A DNA stretch of 64,000 nucleotides. It comes from Sulfurimicrobium sp964552675. GTDB lineage: Bacteria; Pseudomonadota; Gammaproteobacteria; Burkholderiales; Sulfuricellaceae. The notes under the pieces are model-generated. The model was not told the origin of the DNA. It did no database searches and saw nothing but the letters and a program-made list of their open reading frames with translations. The stretch spans positions 62,001 through 126,000 of the forward strand of contig CAZKHJ010000005.1 in the NCBI GenBank assembly GCA_964552675.1, written 5' to 3'. Below are positions 35,901 through 43,782 of the stretch, in pieces; within the stretch, counting starts at the first letter, position 1; each line of letters starts with the position of its first letter. A program made the translations under genes and the position numbers.

Positions 35901-36234
35901 CGAGGATGATTCCGGCATCCTCCAGGTCGTTGCTACCCTGCTATCCGGGCAAGCGCTGGTGGTGGCCGCCCACAATCTGGCAGCGGCCCGTGAAACACTG
36001 GCCCGGCAGCGCTTTGACCTGGTGATTCTCGATATCAACCTGCCGGATGGCTCGGGACTGGATTTGCTGCCGCTACTGTCAGCCAGTATGCCTGCCATGC
36101 CGGTACTGATTTTTTCTGCCCAGGAAGTAGAGGGTGGCATAGCGCATGAAATTACCTCTGCTCTGGTCAAATCGCGCACCAGTAACGAAAAATTGCTGGA
36201 AACCATTCGTGCTCTGGCGCAGCCGCAAAAATGA
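32914..36234 (+). CDS. Membrane hybrid histidine kinase: CHASE-PAS-PAS-HisKA-HATPase-REC-REC
   Basis: 1106 residues from the ATG at 32914 (MKRYGNFLAAGILLLG). The frame extends upstream into the palindromic element, but the membrane helix begins here. A helix near 8-28, a periplasmic CHASE domain of about 280 residues and a second helix near 315-340 form the sensor. PAS1 is FixL-like with His416 and Arg436 in the positions of the FixL haem ligand and distal Arg. PAS2 follows, then HisKA with VSHELRTPLT (His633), a HATPase domain, and two receiver domains with Asp915 (DLSMPG) and Asp1040 (DINLPD). First gene of the signalling operon. Confidence 0.9.
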   Translation: MKRYGNFLAAGILLLGLILTALGWYFASVMVKRDTQSNFDYRMAQATQALNHRLASYTEVLKGLQGYFYGSESVGRADFRLYLSRLDLQHSYPGFRVIGYAPRVAPSALPQLEETVRRDKALDPNGYPHFNIRPGGERAEHFPIIYVDPMAGNEKAFGFDFSGEAERYAALQRARDSGLPAATGSITLVQDDAGRAGFLIMLPLYRSGMLALTVEQRRAAFLGVVYAAFVVDDLMQGVFINELMQQNRLAIFDIGLANSGTFGEKKKIFDSFDLSEKFELDPRWTIEKNLEVGGRQWLLEYRAGRKNAGFGEIFPLLVLFVGLSVSLLTFGVMRALVTARSRAQSMAENMTQELRTSEVRTRTILDSVLDGIITINERGVVETFSPSAEKIFGYKAHEVVGENINMLMPEPYHSAHDGYLRNYINTGQRKVIGIGREVSGRRKDGRIFPMDLAVTEMVLNGQRMFTGIVRDITERKRSEAALLETMTLQHAILNSANYSIISTDHAGIILTFNAAAEHMLGYRAEEVVGKLTPAILHDPQEVVKRAQTLSYELGREIKPGFEVFVAKAILGNTDENEWSYIRKDGSRFPVMLSVTALRDQDGKISGFLGIGQDITERKQIERMKNEFVSTVSHELRTPLTSIRGSLGLIAGGVTGEIPAQARMLVDIAHNNAERLVRLINDILDVEKIESGKLEFHNRNLDLMPLVGQALSDNQAYGTQLGVTFTLSQRVSEAWVYGDSDRLLQVMANLLSNAAKFSPRGATVSVMATQSQPGWVRVAVQDHGPGIPPEFHARIFEKFAQADSSDTRQKGGTGLGLSISRALVEKMNGFIGFDSTPGVGTTFYFELPLQRQQVSEITPLTVSALPRVLVCEDDQDIATLLCLMLEGGGFACEVAHDAVQAKTLLGTKKFDAMTLDLSMPGQDGLSLVRELRGQESTRQLPIVVVSARAHEGRLELEGASFAVSDWLSKPIEPERLLAALQNATHASHDALPAILHVEDDSGILQVVATLLSGQALVVAAHNLAAARETLARQRFDLVILDINLPDGSGLDLLPLLSASMPAMPVLIFSAQEVEGGIAHEITSALVKSRTSNEKLLETIRALAQPQK

Positions 36235-36279
36235 TTTTTATGGCAAGATTCATTATCGCGCCTTGATAAGGATAAATAT

Positions 36280-36669
36280 ATGACTGCCGCGCTTTCCCGC
36301 ATTCTCTACGTTGAAGATGAGCCTGATATTCAAGCGGTGGCTAAACTGGCGCTGGAAGCCATCGGCGGTTTTACGGTGGAAATCTGCAGCAGTGGACAGG
36401 AAGCGCTTGACCGGGCTCCGGCCTGGGCGCCGCAACTGATCCTGCTGGATGTCATGATGCCGGGCATGGACGGCCCGACTACCATGAGAAAGTTGCGTGA
36501 ACTCCCCGGTCTGAGCGCAACCCCGGTGATTTTCATGACCGCCAAGGTACAGCCGCCGGAAGTGCTCGAATACAAGGCCATGGGGGCGCTGGACGTGATC
36601 CCCAAGCCGTTTGACCCGATGTTGCTGGCAGCTACGGTGAGCAGCATCTGGAACCGGGAATATGGCTGA
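36280..36669 (+). CDS. Stand-alone CheY-like response regulator
   Basis: 129-residue receiver domain with no output region. Acidic pocket VEDEPD at 11-16, phosphoacceptor Asp57 in LLDVMMPGMDG, the conserved Thr/Ser in VIFMTAK and the Lys in VIPKPFDP. It lies 45 bp after the first kinase, and its end overlaps the next gene by 8 bp. It is likely a phosphate shuttle between the membrane kinase and the Hpt domain of the following protein. Confidence 0.9.
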   Translation: MTAALSRILYVEDEPDIQAVAKLALEAIGGFTVEICSSGQEALDRAPAWAPQLILLDVMMPGMDGPTTMRKLRELPGLSATPVIFMTAKVQPPEVLEYKAMGALDVIPKPFDPMLLAATVSSIWNREYG

Positions 36670-39600
36670 GATTGCGCCGGATATTCGCGAACGTCTTGCG
36701 GCATTGCGGCAGGAATACCTGCGCCAGTTACCAGAAAAAATTCGTCAACTGCGGCAGGGATGGACCCTGCATCTTGCCAGTGGAGAGAACCCCTCCCACC
36801 TCGTTGTCCTGCACCGCCAGGTTCATAGTCTGGCGGGATCGGGCGCAACTTTTGGCTGTGATGGAATAAGCCAGGCAGCGCGGCATTTCGAGGTATTCAT
36901 CAAGCATCTCCTGGATAATGGATGGGAGCCTTCGCCTACTCAGCAGGAGCAGGCGCGTGCCTATCTCACTGCAATCGAGATCGCGCTGGATCAGGTCCAG
37001 CAGAAATTGCCCAGGGCTGGCCGTATGCAGGCCGTTCCGGAGGTGGATGTCAGGATTCCGGATGACCATGCCGCCAGGCTGGTATTCCTGGTGGATGACG
37101 ATGCCTGTTTTGTCGCACAGCTGGAAACACAGCTGCGCCAGTATGGCTATGAGGCGCGGGTATTTACCGGGCTGGAGGAGGTGTACCGGGCGGTGGATGT
37201 GGATACGCCTCTGGCAATCATCATGGATATGGTTTTTCCTGAGGGCGAGCTGGCGGGTGCCCAGGCCATCAGGCAGATCAATGACCAGCGCGCAAAACCG
37301 ATCCCGGTCATTTTCATGTCGGTGCGCGATGATTTTGCATCGCGCCTCACTGCGGTGCGCTCGGGCAGCACCCATTATTTCACCAAGCCGCTGGATATCC
37401 CGCGCCTGATTCATACCCTGGATGATCTGATATCGAGCCGCCCGCGTGATCCTTACCGCGTTCTGGTGGTGGATGACGATCCTGAACTGGCTGCGGCTTA
37501 CAAACTTCATCTTGAGGGCGTGGGGGTTGTCGCCGCAGTGGTGAACAACCCGCTTGATGCCGTCGCCGCGCTGCATGATTTCAGACCAGATCTGCTGCTG
37601 GTGGATGTGTATATGCCCGGTTGTAGCGGTATGGAACTGGCTGCGGTGATTCGGCAGCAGGATAGCCATGCCATCCTGCCAATAGTGTTTCTTTCCACTG
37701 AAACCGACCTTGGGCGCCAGCTGATGGCAATCAATCTGGGGGGCGATGATTTTCTTACCAAACCGGTGGAGCCGTGGCATCTGGTTCGCTCAGTGCTGGC
37801 ACGCGCCAGACGTTCGCGTGATTTACGCCTGTCCAGCGAGCGCCAGAACCGGCTGATGCATGAGCTGGAATACCAGAAATTCGCCCTGGACCAGCATGCC
37901 ATCGTGAGCATTGCCGATGCTGCCGGCAGGATTACCTATACCAACCACAAATTCAGCGAAATCAGCCAGTATTCCGAGCAGGAACTGCTTGGGAAGAATC
38001 ACCGCATCCTCAACTCCGGTTACCATGAACCAGCGTTTTTCCGGCAGATGTGGGAAACCATCTCCACTGGCAGGGTATGGCAGGGCGAAATCCGTAACCG
38101 CAGCAAGAATGGCCGCTACTACTGGGTAGGAACCACCATTGTGCCTTTTCTCGACGAGGCGGGAAAACCCTACCAGTATATTTCGATCCGCACCGAGATT
38201 ACCCGGATCAAGGAAACCGAAGAACGCTTCCGGCATGGCCAGGTCTACGCCAATATTGGCACCTGGGACTGGGATATCCAGAGCGGTGAGTTGTTCTGGT
38301 CGGAGCGCATCGGGCCATTGTTCGGCTACGCCGAAGGAGAACTGGAAACCAGTTATGCAAACTTTCTGGCCGCGATTCACCCCGAGGATCGCCAGTATGT
38401 GGTGGATTCAGTCAACGCCTGCGTCGAGCATGGCGCGGAGTACAATATCGAGCACCGCGTGGTATGGCCTGATGGCGCCATCGTCTGGCTCAAGGAAACC
38501 GGCAACGTGGTGCGTGATGCAAACGGCAAGGCATTGCGCATGCTGGGCGTGGTGCAGGATATTACGCCACGCAAGCAGGCTGAGGAGGAGGTGCTGCATG
38601 CGCGCGACGAGGCCGAGCGCGCCAACCAGGCAAAGTCCGAATTCCTGGCGCGCATGAGCCATGAATTGCGCACCCCGCTCAACGCCATCCTGGGTTTCGG
38701 CCAGTTGCTGGAATCTGACCCGGCGGCACCATTGAGCGTTTCACAGCTCGAAAACGTCGAGCTGATACTCAAGGCGGGCTGGCATCTGCTGGCGCTGATC
38801 AATGAGGTGCTGGATCTGGCCAAAATCGAGGCCGGCAATATCGACATGTCGATCGAGGATGTCGGCATGAGCGAAGTGCTGGAAGAGTGCCTGTCCATCA
38901 TCAGTCCCCTGGCGGAGCAGCGCAACGTCCAGGTGGTCGGTGCCTCGTGCGATTCATTATCCTGTGTGGTTCATGCCGACCGGGTACGCCTGAAACAGGT
39001 GCTGCTTAATCTGCTATCCAACGCCATCAAATACAATTGTGATGGCGGAAGCGTTACGCTGGCATACCAGACCTCCATGCCAGGGCGGCTGCGTATCAGC
39101 GTTGCCGATACCGGTGTCGGACTCACGCCAGAACAGCAGAAAAACCTGTTTCAGCCTTTCAACCGCCTTGGCGCGGAGCATGGCGAGGAGCAGGGAACCG
39201 GCATCGGACTCATCATTGCCCGCCACATGGTTGAGTTGATGGGGGGCTGTGTCGGTGTGGAGAGTGAGCCGGGCAGGGGCAGCACCTTCTGGATCGAGCT
39301 CAACCTGGGTCATAGCCTGCGTCCGGCGACAGCCGGGGAACAGGTTGTTCCCGCCGTACCTGTGCCGGAAATCGGTGCTCACCACTGCGTGCTGTATATC
39401 GAGGATAATCCGGCCAATCTCAAACTGGTGGCGCGGATATTGACCCGGCGCATGGATCTTGACCTTATCACTGCCCATACTGGCGAGCTGGGGCTGGAAC
39501 TGGCGCGCCATCGTCGTCCCGAGCTGATTATTCTGGATATCAACCTGCCTGGCATGGATGGCATCGAACTGCGCGGCCGGTTGCGCCTGTACGAGGAAAC

Positions 39601-39781
39601 CCGGGATATTCCGGTGATTGCGCTGTCCGCCAACGTCCTGCCTCGCGATATCGAGCGCGCCATGAATGCCGGATTCCAGGACTATGTCACCAAACCAATC
39701 AGGGTTGAAACACTGTTTGCTGCTGTGGACCGGGTGATTCAGCAGAGTGCAGACAACTTTCTGCAGGGGGTGGAAAAGTAA
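36662..39781 (+). CDS. Soluble hybrid kinase: Hpt-REC-REC-PAS-PAS-HisKA-HATPase-REC
   Basis: 1039 residues without a membrane segment. The N-terminal Hpt domain has HRQVHSLAGSGATFG with His55. Two receiver domains follow (VDDDACFVAQ...IIMDMVFPEGE and VLVVDDDPEL...LLVDVYMPG). Two PAS domains (ending ISIRTEITRIKETEERF and VVQDITPRKQAEEE) precede HisKA with ARMSHELRTPLNAILG (His667). The ATPase domain and a third receiver with Asp959 (IILDINLPGMDG) end the protein. The Hpt at the N-terminus instead of the C-terminus is unusual. It is translationally coupled to the response regulator, and its stop abuts the next start. Confidence 0.88.
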   Translation: MAEIAPDIRERLAALRQEYLRQLPEKIRQLRQGWTLHLASGENPSHLVVLHRQVHSLAGSGATFGCDGISQAARHFEVFIKHLLDNGWEPSPTQQEQARAYLTAIEIALDQVQQKLPRAGRMQAVPEVDVRIPDDHAARLVFLVDDDACFVAQLETQLRQYGYEARVFTGLEEVYRAVDVDTPLAIIMDMVFPEGELAGAQAIRQINDQRAKPIPVIFMSVRDDFASRLTAVRSGSTHYFTKPLDIPRLIHTLDDLISSRPRDPYRVLVVDDDPELAAAYKLHLEGVGVVAAVVNNPLDAVAALHDFRPDLLLVDVYMPGCSGMELAAVIRQQDSHAILPIVFLSTETDLGRQLMAINLGGDDFLTKPVEPWHLVRSVLARARRSRDLRLSSERQNRLMHELEYQKFALDQHAIVSIADAAGRITYTNHKFSEISQYSEQELLGKNHRILNSGYHEPAFFRQMWETISTGRVWQGEIRNRSKNGRYYWVGTTIVPFLDEAGKPYQYISIRTEITRIKETEERFRHGQVYANIGTWDWDIQSGELFWSERIGPLFGYAEGELETSYANFLAAIHPEDRQYVVDSVNACVEHGAEYNIEHRVVWPDGAIVWLKETGNVVRDANGKALRMLGVVQDITPRKQAEEEVLHARDEAERANQAKSEFLARMSHELRTPLNAILGFGQLLESDPAAPLSVSQLENVELILKAGWHLLALINEVLDLAKIEAGNIDMSIEDVGMSEVLEECLSIISPLAEQRNVQVVGASCDSLSCVVHADRVRLKQVLLNLLSNAIKYNCDGGSVTLAYQTSMPGRLRISVADTGVGLTPEQQKNLFQPFNRLGAEHGEEQGTGIGLIIARHMVELMGGCVGVESEPGRGSTFWIELNLGHSLRPATAGEQVVPAVPVPEIGAHHCVLYIEDNPANLKLVARILTRRMDLDLITAHTGELGLELARHRRPELIILDINLPGMDGIELRGRLRLYEETRDIPVIALSANVLPRDIERAMNAGFQDYVTKPIRVETLFAAVDRVIQQSADNFLQGVEK

Positions 39782-40846
39782 ATGATGGACAGTTTGAAAA
39801 CAGCCAAAATTCTAATCGTGGACGATCAGGCGCCCAACGTGGTTTTGCTGGAAAAGATATTGCAGGCCGAAGGCTATGACCAGGTTATTACCACCACGGA
39901 TTCGCGTCAGGTTGCCGAGCTTTATGTCCGGCATCATTTTGATCTGGTGCTGCTGGATCTCAATATGCCCTATCTCACCGGCTTTGATGTCATGCAGCAG
40001 CTCAATGAACTGGAGCCTGACAGCTATGTGCCGGTGCTGGTGCTGACCGCCCAGCCCGACATGAAAACCCGCCTGCGGGCGCTGGAGTCGGGGGCGCGGG
40101 ATTTTCTGACCAAGCCTTTTGACCGTCTGGAAGTGCTGTCCCGTATCCGCAACATGCTGGAAGTTCGCATGATGCACAACCAGATCCGCGACCAGAACCG
40201 GATACTGGAGGAAAAGGTGCAGGAACGCACGCGGGAACTGGCCGATACCCGCTTCGAAATCATTCGCCGTCTGGGGCGTGCAGCGGAGTATCGCGATAAC
40301 GAAACCGGGCTGCACATTATCCGCATGAGCAAGTATTCCCAGCTGCTCGGGCGCGCTGCGGGGATGGGAGAAGCGGAAAGCGAGTTGCTGCTCAACGCCA
40401 GCCCGATGCACGATATTGGCAAAATCGGCATCCCCGACAGCATTCTGCTCAAGCCAGGAAAGCTTGATAGGGACGAATGGGAGATCATGAAAACCCATCC
40501 CGTCATCGGTGCGGAAATTCTTTCCGGGCACCAGTCCGAACTCATGAGCATGGCAAGCCAGATTGCCCTTGCCCACCATGAAAAATGGGATGGATCGGGC
40601 TATCCACATGGTCTCAAAGAAGAGGTGATTCCGTTGGCAGCCCGCGTGGTGGCAGTGTGTGACGTATTCGATGCCCTCACTACTGCCCGGCCTTACAAAA
40701 AAGCCTGGCCGGTAGAGGAAGCCATTGCCTATATTCATGACAACAGCGGCAAGCATTTCGACCCTGAACTGGTGAATCTGTGCCCTGCCATCCTGCCGGA
40801 AATTCTGCTCATCCGTGCGCGCTATGCCGAGCCGGATGTGGTTTGA
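39782..40846 (+). CDS. REC-HD-GYP cyclic di-GMP phosphodiesterase (RpfG-like)
   Basis: 354 residues. A receiver domain (ILIVDDQAPNVVLLEKIL, phospho-Asp in LVLLDLNMPYLTGFD) is joined by a coiled coil (NRILEEKVQERTRELADTRF) to an HD-GYP domain. The metal and catalytic motifs are intact: MHDIGKIGIPD with His210-Asp211, KTHPVIGAEIL, and HHEKWDGSGYPHGL. It is predicted to hydrolyse cyclic di-GMP when its receiver is phosphorylated. The ATG directly follows the preceding stop codon, so translation is coupled. Confidence 0.93.
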   Translation: MMDSLKTAKILIVDDQAPNVVLLEKILQAEGYDQVITTTDSRQVAELYVRHHFDLVLLDLNMPYLTGFDVMQQLNELEPDSYVPVLVLTAQPDMKTRLRALESGARDFLTKPFDRLEVLSRIRNMLEVRMMHNQIRDQNRILEEKVQERTRELADTRFEIIRRLGRAAEYRDNETGLHIIRMSKYSQLLGRAAGMGEAESELLLNASPMHDIGKIGIPDSILLKPGKLDRDEWEIMKTHPVIGAEILSGHQSELMSMASQIALAHHEKWDGSGYPHGLKEEVIPLAARVVAVCDVFDALTTARPYKKAWPVEEAIAYIHDNSGKHFDPELVNLCPAILPEILLIRARYAEPDVV

Positions 40847-40860
40847 CGCGAGCAGGCAAA

Positions 40861-42525
40861 ATGACTTCGGACAAAGCAGAGATCACCCGCCGGCTGCAAG
40901 CGCTGCAGGGCAATTTCTCGCGCCATCTGCCGGAACAGCTGGCACAGGTCGAAAGTGCCTGGCTTGCCGCCCGCAGCGGTGATCCGGATGCGCTTGCTGC
41001 AATGTATCGGCAGATTCACGGCCTGGCCGGCTCTGGTGCCACTTTTGGCTTCGCGGATCTGAGCGCTACTGCACGGGTACTGGAGCAGACGCTGGCAGAT
41101 TTGCCGGTGGGGGTGCCCAGTGAGGAGCAGCGCGAACATGTTGATGCTCTGTTGGACAAGGTACGACATGCCGCAGGCGTACTGCCGGAAAAGGTGCGGA
41201 TGGGATTGGGAGGGGCTTCATCTTCGGCTGCCCGGCTTGTACCTGACCATGAAAACCGCCTGGTGTATCTGGCGGAGGATGATCCCGAGCTGTCGCGTTT
41301 GCTAGCCGTCCAGATCAGCCATTTCGGTTATCAGGTACGCACTTTCCCCGATCCTGATGCACTGTGCAAGGCGCTGCATGATGGCTTGCCCGCTGCTGTC
41401 ATCATGGATATCTCCTTTCCCGGTGGGGAATGTGCCGGAACCGAGGCGATGCTGTCATTGCGACAGCAGGGGATGGCCTTGCCGCCGTTGCTGTTTCTTT
41501 CCTCGCGACGCGATTTCAACACCCGGCTCGATGCTGTGCGCGCAGGCGGCGATGCCTTTTTTACCAAACCAGTGGAAATCGGGGGGCTGGTTGACCGGCT
41601 CGATGTACTGACCGCCAGCACCAAACCCGAGCCTTTCCGCGTCATGATCGTGGAAGATACTTCTTCGCTGGCGGCGGTCTATGCTCATATTCTGGAGCAG
41701 GCGGGCATGATTACCTGTCAGGTCACCGATCCGATGGGTGTGATGGCCTCTCTGGCCGACTTCAGCCCCGAGCTGATCCTGATGGATATGTATATGCCCG
41801 GGGCCAGCGGCGAGGAAGTGGCCAAGGTGCTGCGGCAGCAGGAAGCGCTGGTCGGCGTCCCTATCGTATTTTTGTCCGGCGAGACAGATCTGGGGCGGCA
41901 ACTCGCTGCAATCGGCCATGGCGCCGATGATTTTCTGGTCAAACCGATCCAGCCTGAACACCTGCTGCTCTCGGTTACCAGCCGTATCGAACGGTATCGC
42001 GTGCTGCGCAGCTTCATGGTGCGCGACAGCCTGACCGGGCTGCTGAATCACACCAAGACCAAGGAACAGCTGGAAGTCGAGATCGAACGCGCCAAGCGCC
42101 AGCAGCGCCCTCTGTCCTTCGCCATGATCGATCTCGATCATTTCAAGCGAGTGAACGATACTTATGGCCATCCCACTGGCGACAAGGTGCTGAAAAGCCT
42201 GGCCCGGCTGTTGCAGCAACGCCTGCGCAAGGTGGATGTGATTGGCCGCTATGGCGGTGAAGAATTCGCCGTGATCCTTACCGATACCACCGGCCCAGAT
42301 GCAGTGAGGGTGCTGGATGATATTCGCAAGGATCTGGCACAGATACAGCAGCATGGCGAGGGCGGCGAGTTCAGCGTCACCTTTAGCTGCGGTATCGCAT
42401 CCTATCCTGATTTCGCCACGCCAGAGGCAATCAGCAATGCTGCCGACAAGGCACTCTACCAAGCCAAGCACGGTGGGCGTAATCGCGTCGTGCTGGCTGC
42501 GTTGCATAATCCCCGAGGGCATTAA
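40861..42525 (+). CDS. Hpt-REC-REC-GGDEF diguanylate cyclase
   Basis: 554 residues from the ATG at 40861 (MTSDKAEITRRL). The frame is open from 40780, but that part overlaps the HD-GYP gene. An Hpt domain (YRQIHGLAGSGATFG) and two receivers (VIMDISFPGGECAGTE, then LILMDMYMPGASGEE) are followed by a GGDEF domain. The active site is GGEEF at 465-469 and the inhibitory site RKVD lies nine residues before it, so it should be an active, product-inhibited diguanylate cyclase. The N-terminal three domains are clearly paralogous to those of the kinase at 36662. Confidence 0.92.
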   Translation: MTSDKAEITRRLQALQGNFSRHLPEQLAQVESAWLAARSGDPDALAAMYRQIHGLAGSGATFGFADLSATARVLEQTLADLPVGVPSEEQREHVDALLDKVRHAAGVLPEKVRMGLGGASSSAARLVPDHENRLVYLAEDDPELSRLLAVQISHFGYQVRTFPDPDALCKALHDGLPAAVIMDISFPGGECAGTEAMLSLRQQGMALPPLLFLSSRRDFNTRLDAVRAGGDAFFTKPVEIGGLVDRLDVLTASTKPEPFRVMIVEDTSSLAAVYAHILEQAGMITCQVTDPMGVMASLADFSPELILMDMYMPGASGEEVAKVLRQQEALVGVPIVFLSGETDLGRQLAAIGHGADDFLVKPIQPEHLLLSVTSRIERYRVLRSFMVRDSLTGLLNHTKTKEQLEVEIERAKRQQRPLSFAMIDLDHFKRVNDTYGHPTGDKVLKSLARLLQQRLRKVDVIGRYGGEEFAVILTDTTGPDAVRVLDDIRKDLAQIQQHGEGGEFSVTFSCGIASYPDFATPEAISNAADKALYQAKHGGRNRVVLAALHNPRGH

Positions 42526-42527
42526 AC

Positions 42528-42932
42528 ATGTTCGAGTATATGTTTTTCGACCATGATTTGCGTCAGCAATTCATCTCCTTTGCTCATGGTCATGGCGTTC
42601 CATGCGAGGCGGCCGAGGACAGCATGGGCCTGGTGGCATCGGTTGCGGAGGATATTCCGGAACCCGTTTCGGATGAGCTCGACCGCTATTACGACGAATT
42701 GCTCGAGCTGCAGGCGGAACGGGTGGATCAGATCGATGGCGCGGCGACGCACCAGGCTGCCGGTGTGCGGGTCCTGCTGGAAGACGGTCGCCCCTGCATG
42801 ATCAAACTCGACCCAGGCATAGCCAACCAGCTGCTTGCGGCATTTACACTGGAAGAAGTGCAGGCCCTGGTTCAGGCCATTGCACGCAGTGTGGCAAATC
42901 CGGGCGATGGGCCGATCTGTAGGCGGGAATAA
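42528..42932 (+). CDS. Small acidic protein of unknown function, coupled to the GGDEF gene
   Basis: 134 residues, not recognised. It is soluble and acidic, with three Cys (in VPCEAA, RPCMIK and PICRRE) and a helical centre ELDRYYDELLELQAERVDQI. The C-terminal half, LLEDGRPCMIKLDPGIANQL then FTLEEVQALVQAIARS, reads as a small alpha/beta unit. The ATG is 2 bp after the GGDEF stop, so it is the last gene of the signalling operon. The rpsP promoter follows. A role as an effector or modulator of that operon is only suggested by position. Confidence 0.7.
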   Translation: MFEYMFFDHDLRQQFISFAHGHGVPCEAAEDSMGLVASVAEDIPEPVSDELDRYYDELLELQAERVDQIDGAATHQAAGVRVLLEDGRPCMIKLDPGIANQLLAAFTLEEVQALVQAIARSVANPGDGPICRRE

Positions 42933-42938
42933 TCGCCC

Positions 42939-42968
42939 TTGCAATAAGTGGCGTTCATGTCGTAGAAT
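42939..42968 (+). promoter_or_regulatory. Candidate sigma-70 promoter of rpsP-rimM-trmD-rplS
   Basis: TTGCAA (42939-42944) and TAGAAT (42963-42968) are 18 bp apart. Transcription would start near 42976 with a pyrimidine-rich leader before the rpsP ATG at 43009, as is common for ribosomal protein operons. Confidence 0.55.
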
Positions 42969-43008
42969 CACGCTCTTTTTTCAAGTTTTAACGGTTAGGC
43001 TGAAAACT

Positions 43009-43260
43009 ATGGTTATTATTCGACTCGCCCGCGGCGGCGCCAAAAAGCGCCCCTTCTTCAACCTGGTGGTGGCTGATTCACGCGAGCGCCGTGATGGTCG
43101 TTTCATCGAGCGCGTGGGCTTCTACAACCCGGTGGCTCCGGAAGGCCAGGAGTCCGTGCGTATCGATACCGAGCGCGTGACCTACTGGCAGAGCAAGGGC
43201 GCGCAACTGAGCGATGCCGTGGCCAAGCTGGTCAAGCGCGCGGGCGCTGCCGCCGCCTAA
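43009..43260 (+). CDS. rpsP: 30S ribosomal protein S16
   Basis: 83 residues starting MVIIRLARGGAKKRPFFNLV, the canonical bS16 N-terminus, with DSRERRDGRFIERVGFYNP following. The frame is open 174 bp further upstream but only this ATG gives the known protein. It is the first gene of rpsP-rimM-trmD-rplS. Confidence 0.97.
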   Translation: MVIIRLARGGAKKRPFFNLVVADSRERRDGRFIERVGFYNPVAPEGQESVRIDTERVTYWQSKGAQLSDAVAKLVKRAGAAAA

Positions 43261-43271
43261 ATATATATTAG

Positions 43272-43781
43272 GTGCCGCAGCAGCCTGATCACCTGACCGT
43301 CATGGGGCACGTCGGTGTCCCGTTCGGTGTGCGCGGCTGGGTGAAAGTGCATGCTTACACCGAGCACAGCGACAGCCTGCTGGATTACCCGGTATGGTGG
43401 CTGGGGCGTAATGGTCAATGGCGCGAATGTGAAGTGCTGGGGTGTGATGTGCACCCCAAAGCGCTGATCGCGCATCTGGCCGGCTGTAATGACCGCGATG
43501 CGGCGGCGGCCTTGCGCGGCAGCGAAATCGCCGTGCCACGGGAAAGCTTGCCACAGGCTGACGAGAACGAGTATTACTGGGCCGATCTGATCGGCCTCAA
43601 GGTGGTGAATGCCGCAGAGCAGGTGCTCGGAAGTGTCTCCGGATTGCTGGAAACGGGTGCCAACGATGTGCTGGTGGTGCAGGGGGAGCGTGAACGGCTG
43701 ATCCCCTTTGTTGCCCAGGTGGTGCTGGAGGTTGACCTGGCGGCAGGGTTGGTTCGGGTTGACTGGGGTCTGGATTATTGA
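43272..43781 (+). CDS. rimM: Ribosome maturation factor RimM
   Basis: 16S rRNA processing factor that binds uS19 during 30S assembly. 169 residues with the N-terminal VMGHVGVPFGVRGWVKVHAY motif and a PRC-barrel (NEYYWADLIGLKVV and GANDVLVVQGERERLIPFV). The start is a GTG at 43272 with no clear ribosome site. The ATG at 43302 is an alternative that keeps the conserved core. Confidence 0.95.
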   Translation: MPQQPDHLTVMGHVGVPFGVRGWVKVHAYTEHSDSLLDYPVWWLGRNGQWRECEVLGCDVHPKALIAHLAGCNDRDAAAALRGSEIAVPRESLPQADENEYYWADLIGLKVVNAAEQVLGSVSGLLETGANDVLVVQGERERLIPFVAQVVLEVDLAAGLVRVDWGLDY

Positions 43782-43782
43782 A

